A stretch of 64,000 nucleotides of DNA from Dermatophagoides farinae (lineage: Eukaryota; Arthropoda; Arachnida; Sarcoptiformes; Pyroglyphidae): positions 1,979,001 through 2,043,000 of the forward strand of contig NC_134685.1 of assembly GCF_024713945.1 (NCBI RefSeq). The letters run 5' to 3'. The notes under the pieces were generated by a model, which worked only from the letters and a program-made list of their open reading frames with translations, was not told the origin of the DNA and searched no databases. The translations under genes were made by a program, and so were the position numbers. Below are positions 50,197 through 61,593 of this stretch, one piece after another (within the stretch, counting starts at the first letter, position 1; each line of letters begins with the position of its first letter).

Positions 50197-53100
50197 ATGT
50201 CGAACGAACAACGTTGTGATCAGCCAATTTCTCTTTGTTGGAAAAATTTACGCTATGAAGTTGATGAATGGTGTATGGTCGACGGTTGGAAACCAAGTCG
50301 CAAACGAAAAGTGATCCTCAACCGTCTTAATGGTTCAGTGCGGTTGAACAGTCTGAATGCATTGCTCGGACCTTCTGGTGCCGGCAAAACTTCGCTGATC
50401 AATTGTCTCATCGGCAATGTTCCAGCCAAGAATATTTCGTCCGACACAGAAATTTATATTAACAGTGAGATAATCGCGCAGTCATCAAATTCATTGGTCA
50501 GTTTTGTACCGCAATTTGTTCATGAGATAATCCTAGGACGGTTCACTGTGTTCGAAACTTTGTATTATGCATTCTGCTTCAAGGAATCCTGCTCACAATC
50601 ATGGCCGAGCGTATCAACACATCCAGTCAACGATCCAGGAATTGATGTTGAATCCGAAAGTGTTGCAAACACGTTTCGAAAATTGTTCTGGTGGCGAACA
50701 ACGTCGAGTGGCCATCGCTCAAGAACTGATGTCAATCGAATCGAAACCACCGTTTTTGTTCATCGATGAACCGACCACCGGTCTGGATAGTGAGTCAGCA
50801 TTGGTTGTAATGAAATGTCTACAGCGATTGTCCGAGCAGAATGGCATCACAGTCATTGTCTCAATTCATGCTCCTAGTTCGGACATATTGAATATGTTCG
50901 ATCAACTGTACATCATAGCCAAGGGAGGTGTTTGCATTTATTCTGATCAACCGGATCGATTGCGGCCACATTTGAATCGAGTCACAGGTATTGCATTGAA
51001 TGAGGATGATTCGCCGATTCAAGAATATCTTCGTATCGCTAGCAACGGCATTGATGATGAACAAGTGAGGAAATTGACTCAAGAAAGTGTCCAACAAGAC
51101 CATCAACGACTGACATCGCATATCAACAAATTAGCCGAAAACGAATGCCCATTCAAATCGATTCCAAAGGGTATTCCTCATTATTCCAGAAAATTTCGCT
51201 TCTCTGATCTCTGGACACAATTCAAACGTCTACTGTGTTTATCATTCATTGCCGATATTCAAGTCCTGATTGGTGTTTTCGTCTTATGCGCTTTCAGCCT
51301 AATTTTATTCACTTCAATCACCAATAAAGATATGGTGAAGCCTGGAGGATGTCTGCCATTCGATATAGAACATTACAATCAAACTTGTCAGGATAAAGTG
51401 AAAGATGATCGATTAATTGGGACATTTATTATGTTTTTAACGTTTTTAATGCTGCTTTTATTAGCACTCAGTATAGGAATGAATTCCTTGGTTGCCGTCA
51501 ATTCTATGAAAGTTCTTCGCCATGAATATCGCAATGGTAAGGCAATGTGTCATCAAACAATCAATGAAAAAAATATTTGCTAATTTTAATTATTTACTTC
51601 TAGGTTGGTACAGTTATGCTTCATTGATTTATCCAGTTCATCTGAATGACGTGATCACTTCGTTTTTCATCGTTTTAATATGCGCCATAATTTTGTTTAT
51701 AACTAGCGGTATCATCTATGTTGACCAATATCGAATTAATTGGCATCGTTTGGCGATTTTAATTTTATTTTATTGCTTCATATTTTCGTACGGTCAATCT
51801 TTCGGTTACTTGGTTCTAGCAACTTGTATTGATCAACTTGAATTACTTCTACTACTATGTCAAGTGATACTTATTATATCTACTATGACTAATGGATTAG
51901 TTGTATCGATTGATATAATGGACAAACCATTTTATTTGGCCATTTCGCATATAATTGGTACTCGATATTTAATGGATGGATTTATTTATGTATTCTTTGG
52001 TATTGATCGTTGTGATCCTCAAACAGAATATTCAAAGACCTTGAAACAATTTTTTATCGATCCAGACAATGTCTATTGGAATCTAATGTATCCAATGTTT
52101 ATTACAATAGTGATTCGAATCATATCTGTGATTGTGATGCGTTGGACATTTAGGAATGTAAACAATGGAAAAATCGTATCGAAAAAGAAAATGGAAACCT
52201 TGGGAAAAATGCTAACACCTTCAATTGAAATTGATTTTCATCCTACTTCTGTCCAGATAATCGACCGTAATAATAACTTTGAAGTTGATTTGCACAACGA
52301 AAACGAATTTCAACAATTTTGTAATGGCCGCTATATTATCGGATGGCGTCACTTGACATTGTTCGCTACCGATACCATCTATGAGGTGCGTCCGACACCT
52401 GAATCACTGGATGATTTTGGAGATAAGTTAATACTACGGAATCTCAGTGGACAATTTCAGTTTGGAACATTGAATGCAATCATGGGCAGCTCCGGTTCGG
52501 GCAAAACGTCACTATTGAAGGTTTTCAATGGCAAAATGAAAACCAAACTGACCGGTTCGACACAATTCTATCTCAGTCGTTTCGTACCAATTCGAACTTG
52601 CTATATCAACCAAGAAGTGTCAAATCACCTGATACCTGGTTTGACGAGCAAACAAAGTTTGGTTTATGCTTCTAAATTGAAAAATTGTCACCAAGGACAA
52701 ACAATTGATCATGAACAAGTGGCAACCAATCTTCTCAACGAATTAGACATGGCCAACACGGCCAACACCATGGTACAGAATTGCTCTGGTGGAGAAAGAA
52801 AGCGACTGGCTCTGGCAATGGAACTGACATCAGTTCGAATGCCCAATCTGATCTGTATCGATGAACCAGTCAGTGGACTGGATTCCAATTCAGCACGGTT
52901 GGTCCTTCAATGTCTTCGACGATTCATTGCTCGGCATCCGGATATCACTATGGTGGTCAGCATTCACCAACCTAGTACCGAACAGTTGGACATGTTTGAC
53001 CTGTGCTATGTGCTTGCATTCGACGGTCTGGGTATCTACTCGGGACCTCCATCCGGAATCAAAAGCTTTCTCACAGAGGCATCTTCCATTGACAATGATA

Positions 53101-54285
53101 AACGATTTCCAATCGAATCTCTCATTCGATATTCTTGCACTGGTCACTCGAATCCCATTGTACAACGATTAGCTGAAGAAACCGATAATCAAATCCATAA
53201 AATCACACCGTCGCTGTTACAGGATACTGTTCATATCAAGGATGGTGTACAATTTCATCAAATTCGATTCTCATTGCGATCGGTAGCCATTTTATTCCGT
53301 CGTTTAGTTCATTTTTCATTCGGATATCAATGGCCAATATGGCTAGCCTATACAATCATGTATATTTTTATATCTGCTTCATTTCGCGATTTTTCAATGA
53401 AAAAATAGCTGAACTTGATGGTTGTATATCAATGGATGATGATTTTCTCGCTATTTGTTCTAATGTTACCAATCAAAAATTTATAGAAGATTTACGACTT
53501 GTCAATAATGTTAATTATGTCCTCTTTTCCAGTATCGCATTCGTTTTAATAATGTCCATTCAAATGATCAACTTGTTCACGTTAGAATTGAAATTTTTTT
53601 CAACTCAACATTTAAATGGTTTGTATTTTTTGTTTTTTTCTTATTCTAATTTTTTTTTGTAGGTTGGTATACTTGTGGTGCTTATTATCTGTCGAAATTG
53701 TTGTTCGATGCTATCACTATTCTACCAATGGCCATATTGTTTGTTTATATAACCGATATCTATTCACCGGTGTCGCTAAATAATTACTTCGTCTGGCAAG
53801 TGTTGAATGTATATTTATCATTTTTTTCTATTATGGCCATAATGAACATAAGCATAGTGTTACTACGTAAATCACTCATCGCCTTATTCATTGTGGTCGG
53901 ATTTTCACAAGGCGTTTTTCTATTATTATCCAATATTTACAATGTAATTGAAGATTTGAATTTTATCGTTCGATTCTTTTCATTTTTTTCAATTTATCGT
54001 TATCAATTTCCATCAACATTGTGGTTAATCTATGGTGGTGAACGCTGTCGTCCATATGAAATACAATCATTGATGTATATGCTGAATATTCCAACCAATA
54101 ATGAATATTTTTATGATTGTATAACTAAGCTAGTTTTTTTGGCCATATTTTATCACACAATTGCACTGGTTGTCTTTTGTATCAAATACAATCCATTAAT
54201 CAATCGACATGAACGTGCCGAACGAATTGAACGTTATCGTAATGAACGTTTAATTAAATCTTACAAATGCAATAGTTATTTTTGA
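50197..54285 (+). pseudogene. Full-size ABCG-like transporter, copy C (two frameshifts)
   Basis: Closest to copy A over coding and 5' flank. Exons are 50197-51536, 51604-53618 and 53663-54285. Exon 1 is one base longer than in A: an extra G near 50583 (AAGGAATCC) shifts the frame within NBD1, before the signature. Exon 2 lacks six bases (two residues after SIEIDFH) and one T in a T-run near 53392, which gives a stop at 53406 at the start of TMD2. All other motifs are intact, including GPSGAGKTS, NCSGGEQRR, GSSGSGKTS and NCSGGERKR. Both frame changes are single bases in homopolymers, so an assembly error is a live alternative. If corrected, the product would be about 1,325 aa. Confidence 0.75.
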
Positions 54286-55183
54286 AAAGAATCAACCTGT
54301 TTTCGTTCAAAAAATATCATCATGAACTAGTTAATAAATATCAATATAATATTTTTTCTCCATTCAATCATTTGATGATCATCTAATCATATTTATTCAC
54401 TGGAAATCACTTCAAAAACCTGTTTTTCATTTTATTCCATAGAATTTCGTTATCAGTATTTTTATTTTTCGTTTTAAATGTTTGAATCATCACGTACTAT
54501 TACTACTAAGAAACTGTGAAGAAAATCTGGATATTCGATGCAATTTATGATAAAACAATCGTGATTGACAATGATGATAACAGATTTTTAATTCAATAAT
54601 AATCATGCCTTCTAACAACGTTTTCATTGATATTTTTTCCACATGAAAGTTACAAGTCTAGTTGTTGATGTTTATATTTTATATTATTTTAAATTGTTTA
54701 GTATGCATTAAATCCAGATTTGTCTTCAATCAATTAAAAGGTTTTTTAGTTTTTTTTAAATAAACCCATGAGGGAGGTACACACCATCGATTTTTGATTA
54801 TAAATAAATTGTTGAACATTTGAAACTAATACAATTGAGTTAAATGATGATGAGTATTACTAAACAATAAAAAAAACGGTAAAATAATGCCATTTGATAA
54901 ATAATGTGAATATAATTGATGATGATAATCCTTTTTACTTTTTTCGTCAAAAAAAAGGGGATATTGTATGCATTCACAAATGAAATAAAAAGATAATGTT
55001 AAAATAAGAGTGTAAAACCACTAACAATTCACAATCATCATTATAATAATCTACTATTGATAAAAATAAATTTCCTGGTATTTCATTAGTTTGATTACGC
55101 TGATTTTTTTCTGACTTGATAGTCTGATATAAATGTATTTGGCATTGAAATTTTTTTTTATGAATTCAAATGAATCTATCTAA

Positions 55184-55191
55184 TATATAAT
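55184..55191 (+). promoter_or_regulatory. TATA element of ABCG copy D
   Basis: TATATAAT at the conserved position, about 118 bp before the ATG. Confidence 0.45.
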
Positions 55192-55274
55192 CATGATAAA
55201 CTCCTGATCGCGTGCTCAATTCAAAGTTTGAATTCATTATTGAACATTTTACTGGGTTTTTTATATTTGTGAAA

Positions 55275-55301
55275 ATGAAGTGTGACTATAAAATTATTTA
55301 A
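55275..55301 (+). promoter_or_regulatory. Upstream ORF (8 codons) before ABCG copy D
   Basis: Encodes MKCDYKII and stops just before the transporter ATG. It differs from the copy C version by one residue. Confidence 0.5.
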
Positions 55302-56260
55302 CCAAACGATGTCGAACAAACAACGTTGTGATCAGCCAATTTCTCTTTGTTGGAAAAATTTACGCTATGAAGTCGATGAATGGCGTATGGTCGACGGTTG
55401 GAAACCAAGACGCAAACGAAAAGTGATCCTCAACCGTCTTAATGGTTCAGTGCGATTGAACAGTCTGAATGCATTGCTCGGACCTTCTGGTGCCGGCAAA
55501 ACTTCGCTGATCAATTGTCTCATCGGCAATGTTCCAGCCAAGAATATTTCGTCCGACACAGAAATTTATATTAACAGCGAGACAATGGCAAATTCATTGG
55601 TCAGTTTTGTGCCACAATTCGTCCATGAGATCATTTTGGGACGTTTCACAGTGCTCGAGACTTTGTATTATGCATTCTGCTTCAAGAATCCTGCTCACAA
55701 TCACGGTCGAGCGTATCAACACATCCAGTCAACGATCCAAGAATTGATGTTGAACCCAAAAGTGTTGCAAACACGTTTCGAAAATTGCTCTGGTGGCGAA
55801 CAACGTCGAGTGGCCATCGCTCAAGAACTGATGTCGATCGAATCGAAGCCACCGTTTTTGTTTGTCGACGAACCGACCACCGGTTTGGACAGTGAGTCAG
55901 CATTAGTGGTAATGAAGTGTCTACAGCGATTGTCCAAGCAGAATGGCATCACAGTCATTGTCTCAATCCACGCTCCTAGTTCGGACATATTGAATATGTT
56001 CGATCAACTGTACATTATAGCCAAGGGAGGTGTTTGCATTTATTCTGACCAACCGGATCTATTACGGCCACATTTGAATCGAGTCACAGGTATCGCATTG
56101 AATGAAGATGATTCTCCGATTCAAGAATATCTTCGTATCGCTAGCAATGGTATCAATGATGATCAAGTGAGGAAGTTGGCTCAAGAAAGTGTCCAAAAAG
56201 ACCATCGACGACTGACATCTCATATCAACAAATTAGACGGAAATGAATGCCCATTCGAAT

Positions 56261-57415
56261 CGATTCCAAAGGGTCTTCCTCATTATTCAAGAAAATTCCG
56301 CTTCTTTGATCTTTGGACACAAGTCAAACGTCTACTGTGTTTTACATTCATTGCTGATGTCCGAATCCTGATTGGTGTTATTCTGTTGAGCGCATTTGCC
56401 ATTTTTTTAAATACTTCAATCACAAATAAAGATATGTTACTTCCCCGAGGATGTCTACCATTCGATATTGACAATCTTAATCTAACTTGTTCAGATAAAT
56501 TAAAAGAAGATCGGTTAATTGGAACATTCATCATGCTATTAATGATGATGTTAATGTTGATTATATCACTCAGTATTGGAATGTATTCAGTGATGGCTAT
56601 CAATTTTATGAAAGTTCTTCGTCGAATATCGTAAAGGTAACACAATCAAATACTTCACCTATATTTCTAATAATTTCTTCATTTTTCTTACATAGGTTGG
56701 TACAGCTATTCATCATTAATTCATCCACTCTATGTGAATGATATGATTACATCAGTTTTCTTAATCATTGTAATCTGCGTAATAATCTTCTACGTAAGTT
56801 CCGGTATCATCTATGTTGATCATTATCGTATTAATTGGCATCGTTTGGCGATTTTAATTTTATTTTATCAGTTCATATTTTTATATGCACAATCATTTGG
56901 TTATTTATTGATCGCCACTTGTATTGATCAAAATGAATTACTCATTCTTCTTTGTCAAGTTTTTGTGGTTATTTTAAATTTTTCAAATGGACTGATGGTT
57001 ATCGATTGATCTTATGGGTAAACCAATGGATATTGCTGTCTCTCACATAATTGCAACTCGTTATATAGCTGCTGGATTTTTATATTCATTCTATGGTATT
57101 GATCGTTGTGATCCTCATACAGAATATTCAAAGATATTGAAACAATTATCTATCGATCCAGAAAATGTCTATTGGAACATAATGTATCCAATGTTTGTTA
57201 CAGTAGTGATTCGAATCATATCTGTTGTGTTGATGCGTTGGACCTTTAGAAATGTGAACAACGGAAAAATCGTATTGAAAAAGAAAATAGAAACCTTGAC
57301 AAAAATGATAACACCTTCAATTGAAATTGATTTCCATGAAAAGTCTACTTCTGTCCAGATGATTGACAGTAATAATAACTTTGAAGTTGATTTGCCCAAG
57401 GAAAACGAATTTCAT
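56261..57415 (+). repeat. 1,155-bp tandem duplication, first unit
   Basis: Starts CGATTCCAAAGGGTCTTC, which reappears at 57416, and a constant offset of 1,155 holds for landmarks such as TTCTGTTGAGCGCATTTG. It contains the end of exon 1, the intron and the first third of exon 2. Its last about 300 bp match copy B rather than the second unit. Confidence 0.85.
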
Positions 57416-58570
57416 CGATTCCAAAGGGTCTTCATCATTATTCAAGAAAATTCCGCTTCTTTGATCTTTGGACACAAGTCAAACGTCTACTGTGTTTTAC
57501 ATTCATTGCTGATGTCCGAATCCTGATTGGTGTTATTCTGTTGAGCGCATTTGCCATTTTTTTAAATACTTCAATCACAAATAAAGATATGTTACTTCCC
57601 CGAGGATGTCTACCATTCGATATTGACAATCTTAATCTAACTTGTTCAGATAAATTAAAAGAAGATCGGTTAATTGGAACATTCATCATGCTATTAATGA
57701 TGATGTTAATGTTGATTATATCACTCAGTATTGGAATGTATTCAGTGATGGCTATCAATTTTATGAAAGTTCTTCTATTCGAATATCGTAAAGGTAACAA
57801 ATCAAATACTTCACCTATATTTAGTAATAATTTCTTCATTTTTCTTACATAGGTTGGTACAGCTATTCATCATTAATTCATCCACTCTATGTGAATGATA
57901 TGATTACATCAGTTTTCTTAATCATTGTATCTATAATAATCTTCTACGTAAGTTCCGGTATCATATATGTTGATCATTATCGTATTAATTGGCATCGATT
58001 TGGAACAGCATTTTCATTTGTCTCAGTTGTATTTTTATATGCACAATCATTTGGTTATTTATTGATCGCCACTTGTATTGATCAAAATGAATTACTCATT
58101 CTTCTTTGTCAAGTTTTTGTGGTTATTTTAAATTTTTCAAATGGACTGATGGTTATGTTTGATCTTATGGGTAAACCAATGGATATTGCTGTCTCTCACA
58201 TAATTGCAACTCGTTATATAGCTGCTGGATTTTTATATTCATTCTATGGTATTGATCGTTGTGATCCACGAACAGAATATTCACAACTACTAAAACAATT
58301 TTTTGTTGACCAAGAAAATGTTTATTCGAATCTCAAGTATACTGTGATTGCATTATTAGTGGTTCGAATCATATCTGCAGTGTTGATGCGTTGGACATTT
58401 AGAAATGTTAACAATGGAAAAATCGTATCGAAAAAGAAAATGGAAACCTTGGCGAGAATCCTAACACCTTCAATTGAAATTGATTTCCATGAAAAGTCTA
58501 CTTCTGTCCAGATGGTCGACAGTAATAATAACTTTGAAGTTGATTTGCCCAACGAAAATGAATTTCAACA
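57416..58570 (+). repeat. 1,155-bp tandem duplication, second unit
   Basis: Near-identical to the first unit up to about 58250, then diverged (CDPRTEYSQLLKQFFVDQ against CDPHTEYSKILKQLSIDP). Confidence 0.8.
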
Positions 58571-60647
58571 ATTTTGTAATGGCCGTTATATTATCGGATG
58601 GCGTCACTTGACATTGTTCGCTACTGATACCATCTATGAGGTGCGTCCGACACCTGAATTGCTGGATGATTTTGGAGAGGAGTTAATACTACGGAATCTC
58701 AGCGGACAATTTCAGTTTGGAACATTGAATGCAATCATGAGCAGCTCCGGTTCGGGCAAAACGTCGCTGTTGAAGGTTTTCAATGGGAAAATGAAAACCA
58801 AACTGACCGGTTCGACACAATTCTATCTCAGTCGTTTCGTAGCAATTCGAACTTGCTATATCAACCAAGAAGTGTCAAATCACCTGATACCTGGTTTGAC
58901 GAGCAAACAAAGTTTGGTTTATGCTTCTAAATTGAAAAATTGTCACGAAACACAAACAATTGACCATGAACAAGTGGCAAGCAAACTTCTCGATGAATTA
59001 GACATGGCCAACACGGCCAACACCATGGTGCAGAATTGCTCTGGTGGAGAAAGAAAGCGACTGGCTCTGGCGATGGAACTGACATCAGTTCGAATGCCCA
59101 ATCTGATCAGTATCGATGAACCAGTCAGTGGGCTGGATTCCAATTCAGCACGGTTGGTCCTTCAATGTCTTCGTCGATTCATTGCTCGACATCCGGATAT
59201 CACTATGGTGGTCAGCATTCACCAACCTAGTACCGAGCAGTTGGACATGTTTGACCTGTGCTATGTGCTTGCATTCGATGGTCTGGGTATCTACTCTGGA
59301 CCTCCAGCCCGAATCAAAAGCTTTCTCACTGAGGCATCTTCCATAGTTGATGATAAGCGATTTCCAATTGAATCTCTCATTCGATATTCATGCACTGGTC
59401 ACTCGAATCCCATCGTACAACAATTAGCTGAAGAAACCGATAATCAAATCCATAAAATCACACCGTCGCTGTTACAGGATACTGTTCATATAAAGGATGG
59501 TGTGCAATTTTATCAAATTCGATTCTCATTGCGATCGGTAGTCGTTTTATTTTTACGTTTAGCACATTGTTCATTCGGATATCAATGGCCATTATGGTTA
59601 GCCTACACATTTATGTACATTTTTTTGGCTAGTGTATTTCGAAGCTATTACGATTTAACAATTACCGAAATTGATGGTTGTTTATCAATGGATGATGATT
59701 TCCAAAGCCACTGTACAAATGTTACCGATCAAATATGGAAAGAACAATTACGTCTTGCCAATAATATAAATTATGTTCTTTTTTCCGGTTTTACATTCGT
59801 TTTTATAATGGAAGCACAAATAATTAATATGTTTGTGAATGAATTGAAATTTTTTTCCACACAACATCTGAATGGTTTGCAATCTAAATGTTTTGAAAAA
59901 GTTTTTCATTCTAACTTTTCATTTTTCTTTCAATTTTAGGATGGTATTCTTGTGGTACCTATTATCTATCGAAATTGTTATTTGATTCAATCACGATCAT
60001 ACCAATGGTCATCATCTATTTCTATATAACCGATATCTATACACCGGTTACACCAAATAATTTTTTCGTCTGGCAATTATTCATTGCATTTTTATCAGCA
60101 TTATCCATTATGGCCCTGACCAATATAAGCATAATGTTTTTACATAAATCATTTGTTGGCTTATTCATTGTGGTTGGATTTTCACAATGCATTTTTCTAT
60201 TATTATCAAATATTTACAATGTAATTGAAGATATGAATTTTATCGTTCGATTTTTTTCATTTTTTTCAATTTATCGTTATCAATTTCAATCAACATTGTG
60301 GTTAATCTATGGTAGTGAACGTTGTCGTCCGTATGAAATACAAGCATTGATGTATATGTTGAATATTCCAACGAATGATGAATTTTTCTATGAATGTATA
60401 GTGAAACTAGTTTTATTGGCCATATTTTATCACACAATTGCATTGATTGTCTTCTGTATCAAATACAATCCATTAATCAATCGACATGAACGTGCCGAAC
60501 GAATTGAACGTTATCGTAATGAACGTTTGCTTAATCAAGAAGAAAAACATAAAACAATTTTGTTTATTTAATAAATTTTTTAAAAATAATTAGAAATCTT
60601 TATCATTAATAATTTCCAAATAATCATAATCATCATCGATCATATAA

Positions 60648-61239
60648 TCAACATCCACCAGATTTACAGAATAATTTACGTTCAGCAGCACGACGTTTAA
60701 CTAAACCTTGTAAAACTTTACCACCAGCATGGCACCATTTAGGAAATTCATTTGCAGCTGCTTTATAATTATGTGCACGTGCATATTTAGCCAATGATGA
60801 ACTTTCCAATGCACCACAGCCAAGATTATATGCAAATGAAACCAATGCAGCGAATTTATCATTATCCATTTTCGGTACAATACGTTCAACACAGGTTTCA
60901 AAACGTATTATATCATGTCGTAATAATTTTTCACCTTGTGCAACAGTCAATGGTGGATGGATATTATTACAGCTTGATACAGGTATACATGCATGTCCAT
61001 AACCGATTGTTTTGACGCCCTAATAATGCAAAATAATTTTTCAATTAACGAATCAATAAATCAATGAATATACATACAACTGAATCATAATAAAAATTTG
61101 GACGCCATCCTTCAAAACTTTTGATTAGATTTAAACCTTCACCATTAATTTGTCGTGTACTGGCAATCACCTGATGATTCAATGTCAACAACAACAACAA
61201 CGATGAACCAATGGTCACAAATTTATTGTTGAAAATCAT
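60648..61239 (-). CDS. Secreted GH24 lysozyme (phage/fungal-type muramidase)
   Basis: Hydrolyses the MurNAc-GlcNAc beta-1,4 bond of peptidoglycan. Two exons (61239-61078 and 61019-60648) flank a 58-bp GT-AG intron in phase 0, giving 177 aa. The signal peptide (about 1-26) has a hydrophobic core SLLLLLTL and a probable cut near VIA-S. The GH24 domain follows: LIKSFEGWRPNFYYDSVG|VKTIGYGH. It has the E-x8-D-x5-T triad with T4-lysozyme spacing (Glu of SFEGW, Asp of YYDS, Thr of KTIGYGH). Further blocks are LTVAQGEKLLRHD, ALVSFAYNLGCGAL and GLVKRRAAERKLF. Four Cys outside the signal peptide suggest disulfides and extracellular action. The sequence resembles secreted fungal and bacterial GH24 enzymes (KSFEGW, GLVxRRAAE). 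GH24 is not a usual animal lysozyme family, so horizontal origin is inferred. A eukaryotic intron and signal peptide show it is domesticated. Likely role: digestion of bacteria or defence. Confidence 0.9.
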
Positions 61240-61593
61240 TTTTGATTGTAAATTGTAGTAAAGAATATAGATTTTTTTTCCTGGTTAGACAATGATTTGG
61301 AAATGATTACATACCACACCTTTTATATATAAATAAAATTTTTGTGTGCGTATATTGTGTACTTTTACCTGTAAATCGATTGGTAAACCAGAGAGAAAAA
61401 AAATTTTTTGTACAAATAAAATCATTTCAAGTGTTTGTTTTTTTCTGTCTGATGATTTGAAATCATCTCATTGGTTTTAATCAGTTTTTCGTTTTTATTT
61501 CTGACTACAATCTCAAGATAATCGTTACAAGAAAAAAATGATCAAATTTTTTTTTCCATCATTTTTATCGATTTGATTGATTAATAACAAAAT
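61240..61593. other. Intergenic between lysozyme and galectin (head-to-tail)
   Basis: Contains the lysozyme TATA element and AT-rich 3' flank of the galectin gene. Nothing else is seen. Confidence 0.6.
61320..61329 (-). promoter_or_regulatory. TATA element of the lysozyme gene
   Basis: TATATAAAAG on the minus strand, about 85 bp before the ATG. Strong match to a TATA box, as is common for highly expressed secreted gut proteins. Confidence 0.55.

Larger units (their letters stand above)
54286..55308. other. Intergenic between ABCG copies C and D
   Basis: The first 100 bp and the last about 400 bp are homologous to flanks of the other ABCG copies; the middle is AT-rich and unexplained. No gene seen. 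Confidence 0.6.
55309..60571 (+). pseudogene. ABCG-like transporter copy D, with internal tandem duplication
   Basis: Exon 1 (55309-56636) carries an intact NBD1, but two bases are missing just before the donor (CTTCGTCGAA versus CTTCTATTCGAA). Exon 2 begins at 56696, is broken by an extra base near 57005 (stop TGA) and runs to about 57415. There the sequence jumps back to exon 1 and repeats a 1,155-bp segment: exon 1 end (to 57793), intron, exon 2 (57853-59874) and exon 3 (59940-60571). The second exon 2 has the standard length of 2,022 bp and is open, and exon 3 is open. In the second NBD2 the first Walker A Gly is Ser (SSSGSGKTS), and Walker B reads LISIDEPVSG. Splicing from 56636 directly to 57853 would skip the duplicated part but is out of frame. 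It ends 76 bp from the convergent lysozyme gene. It is probably non-functional as a full transporter; a shorter product starting within the second unit cannot be excluded. Confidence 0.75.
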
